From positions 124,001 to 188,000 of the forward strand of contig CAJTBO010000001.1 in assembly GCA_910573755.1 (NCBI GenBank): 64,000 nucleotides of DNA, given 5' to 3'. A program made the position numbers and the translations under genes. Below are positions 51,801-61,107 of the stretch, piece by piece. The DNA comes from Lachnospiraceae bacterium (GTDB lineage Bacteria > Bacillota > Clostridia > Lachnospirales > Lachnospiraceae). Below the pieces are notes generated by a model. That model made no database searches, was not told where the DNA came from, and was given only the letters and a program-made list of their open reading frames with translations. Within the stretch, counting starts at the first letter, position 1; every line of letters starts with the position of its first letter.

Positions 51801-52073
51801 GATATCGCCGCCGTTATCCGCTTTTTCAGTAACAAATTCAACCACGGTCAACTGCCCGTCTTTCAGGTCTTTGGCATCTCCCTCCAGATTCGGCATACTG
51901 TCAACCCATTGTGCCGATGAGCCGGATGTACTTTTCGCCTCCGGCTGTTCTCTCTGTGTACTGTTTGTTCCTGAATTACTGTTTTCTCCGGATTCCGGCA
52001 CCGTTTCAGCCTCTGGACTTTCCTGCTTGTCTTCGCCTTCTGTGCCTTCTGTTTCTGCGGATTTTTTGTCCAC
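51753..52073 (-). pseudogene. Remnant of the acidic-linker lipoprotein
   Basis: 106 codons matching the middle of the protein at 32231-32902 ('NSTQREQPEAKSTSGSSAQWVDSMPNLEGDAKDLKDGQLTVVEFVTEKADNGGDIMVSPGSG'). The signal peptide with its lipid-anchor cysteine and the last 60 residues are missing. Confidence 0.7.
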
Positions 52074-52350
52074 TCTATCAGAGTAGTCTCTAAAAAGCCT
52101 CCAAAAAATCAGAAACTATGGTATATGAAAACAATAATTCCTTCAAAAGGATAAGGTAAAGACAGATGAATAAAGTACAATATCCCCTTCACATCAACGT
52201 CCAGATAAGAACACCAATCTGCAGTACAGAACAGTATCTCTCAATACGTTCTGTACAAAAACAAGCGCCGCTGCTTTTGTACAGTGCCGACTACTACGGA
52301 TCCCCCTCATTCTTATATCCATCCGACATAAAAATTATGAATTTTTTCTT

Positions 52351-52424
52351 AACACTACTGCGGTAGTGTTGACAGCCCGATAAGAAAGGTGTAATGTATA
52401 ACCACACGGAAACTACTGCAGTCT
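52351..52424 (+). promoter_or_regulatory. BlaI-type promoter with two operator sites
   Basis: A perfect 8-bp inverted repeat, AACACTAC-TGCG-GTAGTGTT (52351-52370), runs into TTGACA (52369-52374), 17 bp before TAATGT (52392-52397). A second site with the same half, ACTACTGCAGT, lies at 52412-52422 before the ribosome binding site AAGGAGG. BlaI/MecI dimers bind such ACTAC-type palindromes, so the operon should repress itself. Confidence 0.8.
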
Positions 52425-52443
52425 TATAGAAAGGAGGATAAAA

Positions 52444-52803
52444 ATGGATATTAAACTTTTCGACTCAGAATTGAAAGTAATGTGTGTGCTTTGGAGTGAG
52501 GGCGATACCACGGCAAAACATATATCTGATGTTCTGAAAAAAGAAATTGGCTGGAACATGAATACCACCTACACATTGATAAAAAGATGTATTAAAAAAG
52601 GGGCGATTGAGCGTTCCGAACCGAATTTCATGTGCCATGCCCTTATTCCCAAAGAAGAAGTACAGGAAGCAGAAACAAATGAATTGATTGACAAGATTTA
52701 TGACGGTTCAGTTGACAAACTGTTTGCAGCCCTGTTAGGCAGAAAAAATCTCTCCGCTGAACAGATTCAGAAGCTCAGGCAGATTGTGGAAGATTTGGAA
52801 TGA
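52444..52803 (+). CDS. blaI: BlaI/MecI/CopY-family repressor
   Basis: 119 residues, the standard size. A winged helix-turn-helix fills residues 5-75 ('DSELKVMCVLWSEGDTTAKHISDVLKKEIGWNMNTTYTLIKRCIKKGAIERSEPNFMCHALI'), followed by a helical dimer domain. The protease-sensitive hinge of BlaI lies around residues 95-105. It is 10 bp before the M56 peptidase gene and has BlaI-type operators upstream. The antibiotic link is not shown, as no beta-lactamase is nearby. Confidence 0.9.
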   Translation: MDIKLFDSELKVMCVLWSEGDTTAKHISDVLKKEIGWNMNTTYTLIKRCIKKGAIERSEPNFMCHALIPKEEVQEAETNELIDKIYDGSVDKLFAALLGRKNLSAEQIQKLRQIVEDLE

Positions 52804-52813
52804 GGTGATATAA

Positions 52814-55018
52814 ATGAATTTACTGCAAATGAGCTTTTCGGGGGCTGCTTTCATTACTGCGGTAGTGATTATCCGTACGGTGGCAATCAATAAACTGCCG
52901 AAAAAGACTTTTCTTGTTTTATGGGAACTGGTAATGTTAAGACTGCTTATCCCGTTTTCGATTCCGTCAATGTTCAGTATTTATACGTTGTTAACTCACA
53001 GCATATCTTCTACAACCCTGCCGGAAGCCGGAACAGATTACAACATTCCCACTATGCAAGGGCTGTTTGTTACAACACAGGAAGCAGTGCATTCGCCAGC
53101 GGATATTTCACCATCTGTTTCCATGTGGTTTATTGTATGGTGTGCAGGAATCATACTTACCGCATTGTTTTTCGTAATGTCTTATTTGCGTTGTCTGATT
53201 GAATTTCGGGCAGCTTTACCCGTCCACAACCATTATATAGAAAAGTGGCTGGAAGAACGCCCATTGAAACGTCCAATTTGGGTAAGGCAATCTGATAGGA
53301 TTTTGACCCCATTAACTTATGGCATTTTCCGTCCTGTTATTTTAATGCCGAAAAAAATGGACTGGAACAATGAAAAGCAGCTGCAATATGTCCTCTCACA
53401 TGAGTATGTGCATATCTATCGCTATGATACTGTTACAAAGTTGATTGCGACACTTGCCCTTTGTATTCATTGGTTCAACCCTTTTGTGTGGGTGATGTAT
53501 CTTCTTTTTAATCGTGATATAGAACTGGCTTGTGATGAAAGCGTGATACGGCAATTTGGAGAAAAATCAAAATCCGCCTATTCGCTAATGCTTATCAACA
53601 TGGAAGCAGCAAAAAGCGGTCTATTGCCATTTTGTAACAACTTTAGTAAAAATGCCATCGAAGAAAGGATTACAGCGGTTATGAAAATTAAAAAGACCTC
53701 ACTGCTTGCAATTTGTATTGCTGCAATACTCATTGTTGGTGTAACTACTACTTTTGCGACTTCCGCAGCGGACAGCAGCAGGGAGAAAGATACTATCCAT
53801 GACACAGATTTTTCTGATGAAGAAATTGATAAATTGCTCGCCTTACAATTTGACGGTTACGAAGATATGAGTGTTTCGGAATTTCAAAATAAAGTATGGG
53901 AATTAACAGATACGGAAGAATATCGTAATCTGTTGGAGAAGTTCTCTCAAAATACTGCTCTATATGAACAAAAGGACAGTAATGAAATTGCGTCTTTTCT
54001 GTTTTACACATTAGAACCCCTTACGGCTGAAAAGTGGCAGACACGGGATTTTGGAGGAGGCATAGCAACTGATTATCCCGGTGCTTCTGATAATGCCATG
54101 TTGGAATTTGTTTTTAGCCTTACCATTCAAAATGCTGATACACTTACTGTCGGTGAGTACAATGCCACACGTTTGGGCGTTACCAACGGATTAAAAAATA
54201 TCTTACAAGGCAAAACGAAAGAACAGTTGCAGAATGATTCATTCATACAGGAAGCAATCCATACTGAAATCGAAAAACTGAATGAGCAATGGAATACAGA
54301 TAAACTGCAAATTTCCGTGGAATATTCTTTCATGCCCCTTTCGGAATTGGACGCCGGAAAGGGTGAACAGGAAAATATACGGCAAGAACAGGAACCCCGG
54401 GAATATCCTAATGGTACAGAGGAAGATTACCGTTCCTTATTGGATTTGAAAACAGCCGATTACCAAAGCAGGTCAGTTGCAGATTTTAACATGGATTTAC
54501 TGGAATGGGCAAATGAAAATTATGAACGAATGGAACGAATCAATGTTGATACTTCCCAGCAGGATTTTTCCGTGAACCTGAACAGAGACGAACTTTCCTT
54601 TGTAGCATTAACCACATGGCTTTCCGGAGTGGAAAATGGAAAATATGTGCAAAGTATTAACACGGGACGGAAAGAGGAAGACCCCGTCTATAATCAATAT
54701 CTTCCGTCAAAAACAACGGAAGAAAACGGATACGGAGCGTGGTGCGATCTGTTCTACCAGTTTTCCTATCACATCGCAGACAAGGAAGCTCTTACTGTTG
54801 GAGAACGTGACGATCGTATCGGCAATATGATGAACGGGATACTGGATTTTTGGAACAGAACAGATATGGAAGAAATGTTAAGTATGACAGAAGATGATAT
54901 TGTAAGTAAGCTGAAAGAAATTGCGGCAGAATACAGTAACGATAACATAACAATTATAATTCGTGAAGATTCTGTAAATTTTGAAAAAATGGACGAACGA
55001 AACAGAGGATTTGATTAA
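52814..55018 (+). CDS. BlaR1-like M56 metallopeptidase with non-canonical sensor region
   Basis: 734 residues. The N-terminal 310 have four transmembrane helices and the zinc-peptidase motif 'SHEYVHIYRYD' near residue 196 with the downstream 'ELACDE'. In BlaR1 the outer part is a penicillin-binding domain; here residues 330-734 lack the STxK serine motif and instead show two related halves ('DEEIDKLLALQFDGYEDMSVSEFQNKVWEL' and 'EEDYRSLLDLKTADYQSRSVADFNMDLLEWA'). It probably cleaves the BlaI-like repressor on sensing something other than a beta-lactam. GAGGTGAT precedes the ATG. Confidence 0.85.
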   Translation: MNLLQMSFSGAAFITAVVIIRTVAINKLPKKTFLVLWELVMLRLLIPFSIPSMFSIYTLLTHSISSTTLPEAGTDYNIPTMQGLFVTTQEAVHSPADISPSVSMWFIVWCAGIILTALFFVMSYLRCLIEFRAALPVHNHYIEKWLEERPLKRPIWVRQSDRILTPLTYGIFRPVILMPKKMDWNNEKQLQYVLSHEYVHIYRYDTVTKLIATLALCIHWFNPFVWVMYLLFNRDIELACDESVIRQFGEKSKSAYSLMLINMEAAKSGLLPFCNNFSKNAIEERITAVMKIKKTSLLAICIAAILIVGVTTTFATSAADSSREKDTIHDTDFSDEEIDKLLALQFDGYEDMSVSEFQNKVWELTDTEEYRNLLEKFSQNTALYEQKDSNEIASFLFYTLEPLTAEKWQTRDFGGGIATDYPGASDNAMLEFVFSLTIQNADTLTVGEYNATRLGVTNGLKNILQGKTKEQLQNDSFIQEAIHTEIEKLNEQWNTDKLQISVEYSFMPLSELDAGKGEQENIRQEQEPREYPNGTEEDYRSLLDLKTADYQSRSVADFNMDLLEWANENYERMERINVDTSQQDFSVNLNRDELSFVALTTWLSGVENGKYVQSINTGRKEEDPVYNQYLPSKTTEENGYGAWCDLFYQFSYHIADKEALTVGERDDRIGNMMNGILDFWNRTDMEEMLSMTEDDIVSKLKEIAAEYSNDNITIIIREDSVNFEKMDERNRGFD

Positions 55019-55198
55019 CATTAACCGTTATCAGCTAACAATATCAATCTGCCCCATGTGGGAGAAAAGGGGGAGCATCTATGCCTTGCACAGAAGAAAA
55101 GTTTTACCTTTCAGGCACAACAGACAAATATTTTAAAGCACTCTGTAAAGAATAGCCCTTACAGTATTCGGTCAGACAGTTATCCTCACCAGCGGGGA

Positions 55199-55231
55199 AC
55201 AGGAAATCAGGAAAAGGTTTCCTGTTTTTTG
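55199..55231 (+). terminator. Terminator after the blaI-M56 operon
   Basis: ACAGGAAA and TTTCCTGT pair perfectly around an 11-nt loop, then TTTTTT. It lies 180 bp past the stop; between them I see no gene. Confidence 0.8.
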
Positions 55232-55334
55232 CGCCCGTTTTTGGTGTTTTGAAAAATTGCCAGTATTATGCCGCTCAGAGGGGGGATAGAAAGAACTTCA
55301 ATCCTTCCGCCTCCTTCAACAGCCCCATATGGAA

Positions 55335-55361
55335 GGCTTAAAAGTCCTTTACTTTTAAGCC
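55335..55361. terminator. Perfect hairpin between convergent operons
   Basis: GGCTTAAAAG-TCCTTTA-CTTTTAAGCC, a 10-bp stem. Located 18 bp after the PepSY gene stop on the minus strand; no strong T-run on either side, so a terminator role is only likely. Confidence 0.45.
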
Positions 55362-55378
55362 CTCTGTACACCTCCTGT

Positions 55379-56272
55379 TCAATCATAGTCCACATCGTAC
55401 TCGATAATATTCCCGGAAACTGCATCTATAGTATAGTCGTACTCTGTTCTGCCGGAATAGAATTCAATTTCATATTCCACTCCACCATCATCATTCTCCA
55501 GCTTTGCTTTTGCAAACTGTACATCTGATTCGTTCATCCGGGCGTGGTTTAGTGCAATCTCTTTCGCGCGGTCAACTCCAATATAATCATTGCCGGAGCT
55601 GTTTATGGCACTGTCTGTTGGGGTCGTCTGGATCTGAAATTGCTCAATATTCTTTTCAAGTACCGTTCCGTTGGAAGCATCGATTTCATAATCGTATTTT
55701 GTATCAGAAGTATAAAATTCAATGTCATATACCTGTGCTCCATGGCTATGATCAAGCTCGGTCTTTTTAAATGTGACATCTGATTCAGACAGGCCTGCAT
55801 CCTTGAGCGCTGCAGCTTTCGCCTCATCAAGAGAATCTTCCTGTGGCTGTGCCGTGCTGTTTCCGTTTGCAGCAGGCTGATTCTCTGCATCTTTCCGCGA
55901 TTGTACAGAACTGTTTTCGTCTGAGGCAAACTGATTTCCTATATCCTGCATATCATTATTCCCGTTTCCTTTACCATCAATGTCTCTTGCTATAATCTCT
56001 CCATTCTTAGCCTGAATTAAATATTCATACTCTGTACCGTTGCTGTAGAAATCAACTTCATATTGAAAACGTCCGTCATCAAATTCGAGCCGTGCGCGCA
56101 GAGCAGATGCTTCTGCTTCGCTCAAACCGGCATCTTTGAGAGCGACAATCTTTGCCTCTGCCTTGGTAATCAGAGCACTTTTGAATGCTGTTACACTGGC
56201 GGCTATCATAACAACCACTATACAAATCGCTAAAATAATCATCTTCTTTGGTGTACTGAATAATTTTTTCAT
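55379..56272 (-). CDS. Membrane-anchored protein with three PepSY domains
   Basis: 297 residues: a signal anchor (residues 11-30), then three tandem PepSY-type units of about 65 residues, at about 35-98, 145-210 and 225-297. Each has the pattern 'ALKDAGLSE.e......le.ddG...YevdFys..teYdY.Ida.nG.i...d'. An acidic Asn/Gln-rich linker separates the first two. PepSY units often inhibit peptidases or sense cell-surface state. The gene follows a two-component system by about 75 bp and is probably part of its operon or regulon. Confidence 0.85.
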   Translation of the reverse strand: MKKLFSTPKKMIILAICIVVVMIAASVTAFKSALITKAEAKIVALKDAGLSEAEASALRARLEFDDGRFQYEVDFYSNGTEYEYLIQAKNGEIIARDIDGKGNGNNDMQDIGNQFASDENSSVQSRKDAENQPAANGNSTAQPQEDSLDEAKAAALKDAGLSESDVTFKKTELDHSHGAQVYDIEFYTSDTKYDYEIDASNGTVLEKNIEQFQIQTTPTDSAINSSGNDYIGVDRAKEIALNHARMNESDVQFAKAKLENDDGGVEYEIEFYSGRTEYDYTIDAVSGNIIEYDVDYD

Positions 56273-56346
56273 ATCATTTATCCCCGCTTTCCTATTTTTA
56301 GATCAGTATAATAGAAAAAGATTAGAAAAACATTAGAGTCAGAAAA

Positions 56347-57744
56347 TTATACAGGAAACTTTACGGTAAATTTGCTTCCTTTCCCTACGGCAGAAACAAC
56401 TTCTACAGTTCCTCCGTGATATTTTGCTATATCCTCCACCATGGCAAGTCCAAGGCCTGCGCCCTCACTGAACCGGGCAGATTCTACCCGATAGAAACGC
56501 CTAAAAATCCTTTCTTGCTGTTCAACGGGAATCCCTATTCCATTGTCCTCGACAGACAACAAAATGCCGTTGTTATATTTTAACCGAATGGAAATCCTTC
56601 CATTCTGCTTTCCATATCGGTAACCGTTGCTTATCAGGTTTGTAACCATTCTTGTGAGCAGCATGGCATTTCCCATCAAAAATATACCCGGTTCAATCTC
56701 CCGGTCAAGCACAATATGTTTGCTTTTCAGGAGTGCCATATCTATACAGATATCCTGAACAAGTGCGCTGAAATCAACCATTTCTCTGGGATAACTGTCC
56801 TTATTCTGCTCAAGGCGCGCAACACAAAGCATATCTTCAATCAGCTTCGACATTTTTCTTCCCTGTCGCTGAATCACCTTCAAAGCCGCCTCATATTCCT
56901 CCGGTGTTCTCGTATTCTCCAGTATGTATTCACACTGTGCCATAATTACAGACATAGGCGTTCTGAGTTCATGGGAAGCATCGGAAGTAAATTGTTGTTC
57001 TGATTTAAACGCCTGATCCAAACGATTTATCATGTTGTCCAGCACATCTGCAAGCTGGTGAAGCTCATCCGTTCCACCGCCCAGATGAATCCGTTTATCT
57101 AAATCCTGTCCCTGACTAATCCGGGCCGCTGTCTGAGTAATCTGGTGTATCGGCTTTAATGCCCTTCCGGCAATCCAGTAGCCGCCTATGACGGCCAGAA
57201 GCAAAAGAGCAGGAAGTGCAATTATGGAAAGCCGGACAAGCCACTGAAGCTGCTGTGTACCCTGATTCCGGGAAACCATTCCTCTCAGCCATAGCCCGTC
57301 AATACCATAACCGGAGAGCAAACGGTCGTATACATAATAGACAGTCCTGTTCCATGTTACTTTCTTGACAATGCCGTCCGAAAAAGGGATTTCCATACCT
57401 GCCCTGACGGACGGATTTTCCCCATACAACAGCTTTCCTGTTTCCTGATAAAGGGAAGAATAAATTCCATTCACCTGATCCAGAAAATCATCATCTATTT
57501 CCAGATATCCGTCCGCATATTCAATATACTGGTCATCTTGAAGCTCTTTCCTGTAATTTTTTTCCTCGCAAAATTCAATTTCGTCCACATTTAATTCTAC
57601 GATTTCAATTAAATTATCCTGTATGCTTTTCTGGGTGACTGAATTGCTCACCCAGAAAATAATGCCAAATGTTACGGCAACAATAAATGCCATAATACCT
57701 GAGAACCATGCGGTTATTTTTACTCTGATTGATAGATTCTTCAT
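56347..57744 (-). CDS. Sensor histidine kinase with HAMP domain
   Basis: 465 residues. Transmembrane helices at 10-34 and 160-182 bracket an outer sensor domain of about 125 residues; HAMP at about 183-236; DHp 'FTSDASHELRTPMSVIMAQCEYIL' near 250; ATPase with 'NLISNGYRYGKQNG' (N box), 'VEDNGIGIP' (G1), 'FRRFYRVESARFSEGAGLGLAMV' (F and G2). It overlaps the response regulator stop by 4 bp. Signal unknown. Confidence 0.95.
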   Translation of the reverse strand: MKNLSIRVKITAWFSGIMAFIVAVTFGIIFWVSNSVTQKSIQDNLIEIVELNVDEIEFCEEKNYRKELQDDQYIEYADGYLEIDDDFLDQVNGIYSSLYQETGKLLYGENPSVRAGMEIPFSDGIVKKVTWNRTVYYVYDRLLSGYGIDGLWLRGMVSRNQGTQQLQWLVRLSIIALPALLLLAVIGGYWIAGRALKPIHQITQTAARISQGQDLDKRIHLGGGTDELHQLADVLDNMINRLDQAFKSEQQFTSDASHELRTPMSVIMAQCEYILENTRTPEEYEAALKVIQRQGRKMSKLIEDMLCVARLEQNKDSYPREMVDFSALVQDICIDMALLKSKHIVLDREIEPGIFLMGNAMLLTRMVTNLISNGYRYGKQNGRISIRLKYNNGILLSVEDNGIGIPVEQQERIFRRFYRVESARFSEGAGLGLAMVEDIAKYHGGTVEVVSAVGKGSKFTVKFPV

Positions 57745-58415
57745 ACTTTTTTCTCTATCATATATCCGTATCCCCTTATCGTATGAATGAGTTTGTCCCG
57801 ACAGTTCCCATCGATCTTTTTCCGGAGATAGCTGATATAAACGTCCACAACATTTGTTCCACCTTCATATTCAAAATTCCAGATATGATTTTCAATTTTT
57901 TCCCTTGACAGTACAATCCCTTTATTCAGCATAAGATATTCCAGAAGATTATACTCTTTTGCGGAAAGCATGATTTCATTTTCTCCTCTTTTTACAGTAT
58001 GGGAGCCCGTATCCAGTGTCAAATCCCCAACCTGAAGTATGTTGGCAGTTATGTTGAATTTTTTCCTTGTCATTGCCCGGATGCGTGCGGTAAGTTCTTC
58101 TAAAGAGAACGGTTTAATTAAATAGTCGTCAGCTCCGCTGTCAAGTCCTTTCACTCTGTCCCCAACAGAATCCTTTGCTGTCAGAAACAGTACAGGTGCA
58201 GATTTTCCCGTATTTCTTATATGGCGCAGAACTCCGAATCCATCAATCTTCGGCATCATGATATCCAGAATCACTGCATCATAGTCCGCCATTTCCAGAA
58301 AATCTATGGCTTCGCTGCCGTTGTAACAGCTGTCAACAGAATAGCCATCCGAAGTAAGTTTCCGAGTGATGATCTGGTTTAAGTCAGCCTCATCCTCAGC
58401 TAATAAAATACGCAT
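57741..58415 (-). CDS. Response regulator, OmpR family
   Basis: 224 residues from the ATG at 58415 (AAGGAACTGGGGAAT upstream). Receiver: 'AEDEADL', phospho-Asp in 'AVILDIMMPKIDG' near 51, 'FLTAKDSVGD', 'LIKPFS'. The winged helix at 125-224 ('LSAKEYNLLEYLMLNKGIVLSREKIENHIW ... IRGYGYMIEKKV') binds DNA. First gene of RR-HK-PepSY. Confidence 0.95.
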   Translation of the reverse strand: MRILLAEDEADLNQIITRKLTSDGYSVDSCYNGSEAIDFLEMADYDAVILDIMMPKIDGFGVLRHIRNTGKSAPVLFLTAKDSVGDRVKGLDSGADDYLIKPFSLEELTARIRAMTRKKFNITANILQVGDLTLDTGSHTVKRGENEIMLSAKEYNLLEYLMLNKGIVLSREKIENHIWNFEYEGGTNVVDVYISYLRKKIDGNCRDKLIHTIRGYGYMIEKKV

Positions 58416-58448
58416 ATTCCCCAGTTCCTTTTTTACATAATATAGCAT

Positions 58449-58758
58449 ATGCTATTCTGTTTTTCAAACTTAATATTGGCTTCCGGAAACTCGGTCTGTC
58501 GAATTTCGTATCTGACTATCCGGAGGCCTTGCGTGAAACCGATACTTTTTCCCTTTCATGCAGCACTATCTTCCGCAATAGAAATTAAATTCATCGCTTT
58601 ACAATGTTGCATAGAATTCATGGCCACAGATGATTCCCCTGCATTCTACGAACCATTCAGACGATTTTTACTTCGCTAATGGCTATAATTCATATCATGA
58701 TATAAATTTTTAGAATATCACAGGAGAGCAATATGGAATCAGGGATCATGCGATACTC
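58449..58758. other. Gap without a recognisable gene
   Basis: The plus-strand frame ending at 58679 (ending 'ATDDSPAFYEPFRRFLLR') has no start signal and no recognised similarity. The region probably holds the response-regulator promoter on its left side; nothing else is evident. Confidence 0.3.
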
Positions 58759-58835
58759 TTGAGCCCTTTCCCAGAATATGCTAAAATAAGAACCTGACAG
58801 ACACAGGTAAGAAAGGCACCCTCCGAAGAGGGCGG
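58759..58835 (+). promoter_or_regulatory. cysK promoter and leader hairpin
   Basis: TTGAGC (58759-58764) and TAAAAT (58782-58787) with a 17-bp gap form a good sigma-A promoter. In the short leader, CCCTC-CGAA-GAGGG (58820-58833) makes a hairpin right before the start, covering the only purine-rich stretch, so it may affect translation. No T-box or known riboswitch was recognised. Confidence 0.5.
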
Positions 58836-58843
58836 ACAAAAAA

Positions 58844-59776
58844 ATGATCTATGACAATATTTTACAGGCGCTGGGCCACACGCCGATCATACGGTTAAAC
58901 CGCATGGTGTCTCCCGAAAGCGCAGAAGTTTTAGTGAAATTTGAGGGACTGAACGTGGGCGGCTCCATAAAAACAAGAACGGCCTACAATATGATCAGCA
59001 AAGCGGAACGGGAAGGAAAGATAAAACCCGATACGATCATCGTGGAGCCTACCAGCGGCAATCAGGGCATCGGGCTTGCCCTCGTGGGAGCTGTGAAAGG
59101 ATACCGCACGATCATCATCATGCCGGATTCGGTCAGCGAAGAGCGTCGCAAACTGGTGCACCACTACGGGGCGGAAGTGATCCTTATCCACGACGCGGGG
59201 GATATCGGCGCCTGCATCGAAGAATGCCTCCAGACAGCGCTGCGCATGGAACGGGAAAATCCCAAAGTCTATGTCCCCCAGCAGTTTGAGAATCCGAACA
59301 ACACAAAGGCACACAAGCACCATACCGCCCTTGAAATACTCGAACAGGTAGCCGGCACCATCGACGGCTTCTGTTCCGGTATCGGCACCGGCGGCACCAT
59401 AACCGGCATAGGCGAAGTGCTGAAATCCCAGAATCCCCAGATGGAAATTTGGGCTGTCGAGCCGGAACATGCGGCGATCCTCTCCGGCGGTGCCATCGGC
59501 ACCCACCTGCAGATGGGGATAGGGGACGGACTGATCCCGGCAATCCTGAACCGGGAAATCTACGATGACATCTGTATCGTCACCGATGAGGAAGCGCTGC
59601 AGACTGCGAAAGACCTCTCCAGAAAGGAAGGCATCCTCTGCGGCATCTCCAGCGGCACAAATGTAGCCGCTGCACTGAAGCTGGCTGAAAAACTCGGTCC
59701 CGGAAAAACAGTCGTGACCGTGCTGCCGGATACAGCGGAACGATATTTCTCGACACCATTGTTTGAAGGTGAATAA
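58844..59776 (+). CDS. cysK: Cysteine synthase (O-acetylserine sulfhydrylase)
   Basis: 310 residues, PLP-dependent fold type II. It makes cysteine from O-acetylserine and sulfide. The PLP lysine is in 'GGSIKTRTAYNMI' near residue 44, the substrate loop is 'PTSGNQGIGLALVGA' (residues 70-84), the phosphate loop 'GTGGTITGIG' near 180, and the C-terminal serine motif 'CGISSGTNVAAAL' near 266. Length matches CysK. It has its own promoter and stands alone. Confidence 0.95.
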   Translation: MIYDNILQALGHTPIIRLNRMVSPESAEVLVKFEGLNVGGSIKTRTAYNMISKAEREGKIKPDTIIVEPTSGNQGIGLALVGAVKGYRTIIIMPDSVSEERRKLVHHYGAEVILIHDAGDIGACIEECLQTALRMERENPKVYVPQQFENPNNTKAHKHHTALEILEQVAGTIDGFCSGIGTGGTITGIGEVLKSQNPQMEIWAVEPEHAAILSGGAIGTHLQMGIGDGLIPAILNREIYDDICIVTDEEALQTAKDLSRKEGILCGISSGTNVAAALKLAEKLGPGKTVVTVLPDTAERYFSTPLFEGE

Positions 59777-59873
59777 ACCGCACAGCTGCGGGATCAAATA
59801 AAAACAGCAGGCAGGTTCTCTTTCCGGGTAATCCCGTATTGAAAACCGGCCGGCTGTTCCTTTTTCTTCTTTC

Positions 59874-60094
59874 ATCGCCCCCCGAGTTAACCCCTGCACA
59901 ATCCGGTGGTACAAACGCAGCCGCACCAGAACCACAGTCCCTTCTCCAACGCCGCTGCTCAGCGAAATCCCATATTGCTCTCCGTAAAGAATCCTGATCC
60001 GCTTTTCCACGCTCAAAATGCCGAATTGTCTCTTCTCCTCCAGCGGACGGAACCGGTCTTCAAATATCGCTTTATCGATTCCTGCGATCACCAC
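59874..60094 (-). pseudogene. C-terminal remnant of a YesM-type histidine kinase
   Basis: The frame reads 'GILSVEKRIRILYGEQYGISLSSGVGEGTVVLVRL', the G2/C-terminal end of sensor kinases of the YesM class ('GIGLrNv.eRi.l.yGe.yGl.i.S..g.GT.v.i.iP'). The sensor, histidine box and N box are missing, and the frame runs on antisense through cysK, which is not a real gene. The rest of 59777-60255 contains a perfect CAGGCCGG/CCGGCCTG hairpin at 60107-60128 and no gene. Confidence 0.6.
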
Positions 60095-60255
60095 GCCCTC
60101 ATCTCTCAGGCCGGATTTCTCCGGCCTGTAATGGATCGTTCAGATCATGTTCCCACGGAATGCGCACTCCTGCCCCGCGAAAAGCAACAGACGTTCAGTC
60201 TGGAACCGAACCGTTGCACTTGCATTCTTTTATGATCTCCATCCTCCCCGGATGA

Positions 60256-61107
60256 TCACACAACGCCAATCCCTGACAATATAATACAAATCACCATCAC
60301 CGCGATAAGGATCGTTGTCGTCTTTACCTTCTTACCGAGCAGCCAGTACATGATCCCGAATAAGGCAGCCGGCAGAAGCCCCGGCATGATCTCATCCAGA
60401 TAATTCTGCAAAGGTTCCGCCCAGTCGCCGCTTCCCACATTGATCGCCAGATTGAAATTCACGTTTGCCGCCGTCATGCCGCCGATCACCATGAGACCCA
60501 GCATCGTTGCTGCTTCCGTGATCTTTGTGATGATGCCGCCGCTGCTGATATCCTTGAAGAACTGCGTCCCGTATTTAAACCCTTTATCCAGACACAGATA
60601 GCGCAGGATAAAATGAGGGATATTGATGATCAGGAAGAACAGGATCGGTCCCATGATATTCCCCTGTGATGCCAGCGAAACGCCTACGCCTGCCGCTATC
60701 AGCAGCAGCGTTCCCCAGAAGAACGAATCTCCCACACCTGCCATCGGTCCCATAAGACTCGACTTTACCGCGTTGATACTGTTCTCGTCAAAATCCGGAT
60801 TCTTTGCGTTTTCTTCTTCCATCGCCCCCGAAATACCTACCAGCAATGTGCTGATATGAGGCGTCACGGACATAAATTCGAGATGTCTCTTCAACGCCGC
60901 AGCCCGGTCTTCTTTATTCTCATACAGCCTGCGGATGATCGGCGCCATCATATAACAATATGCTATATTCTGCATACGCTCATAGTTCCAGGAAGAGTCC
61001 AGTGTCAGAGAGCGCCAGAAGCACTGGTTGAAATCTTTTTTCGTGATCTTGCTCTCCGGAGATATTGTCTGAAGATCCTTTGTCATATCCTTAGAATTCG
61101 TTGTCAT
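60256..61107 (-). CDS. PTS mannose-family transporter subunit IID
   Basis: 283 residues. Start 'TKKDFNQCFWRSLTLDSSWNYERMQNIAYCYMMAPIIRRLY' and 'LMGPMAGVGDSFFWGTLLLIAAGVGVSLASQGNIMGPILFFLIINIPH' are hallmark IID sequences. With IIC it forms the sugar channel of a mannose/fructose/sorbose-type (ManZ) PTS. Last gene of the operon; overlaps the IIC gene by 17 bp. Sugar specificity is not evident. Confidence 0.95.
   Translation of the reverse strand: MTTNSKDMTKDLQTISPESKITKKDFNQCFWRSLTLDSSWNYERMQNIAYCYMMAPIIRRLYENKEDRAAALKRHLEFMSVTPHISTLLVGISGAMEEENAKNPDFDENSINAVKSSLMGPMAGVGDSFFWGTLLLIAAGVGVSLASQGNIMGPILFFLIINIPHFILRYLCLDKGFKYGTQFFKDISSGGIITKITEAATMLGLMVIGGMTAANVNFNLAINVGSGDWAEPLQNYLDEIMPGLLPAALFGIMYWLLGKKVKTTTILIAVMVICIILSGIGVV

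Noticed and set aside
52166-52366. 66-codon plus-strand frame before the BlaI gene
   Set aside because: It runs through the operator and promoter and has no protein-like pattern.
58790-58843. T-box or SAM riboswitch upstream of cysK
   Set aside because: The leader is only about 50 nt with a single small hairpin; no T-box sequence or riboswitch core is present.
58931-60094. A 387-codon minus-strand frame opposite cysK
   Set aside because: It is antisense to a certain gene, its composition is Cys/Phe/Arg-rich noise, and only its first 75 codons (outside cysK) resemble a protein, the kinase remnant already listed.
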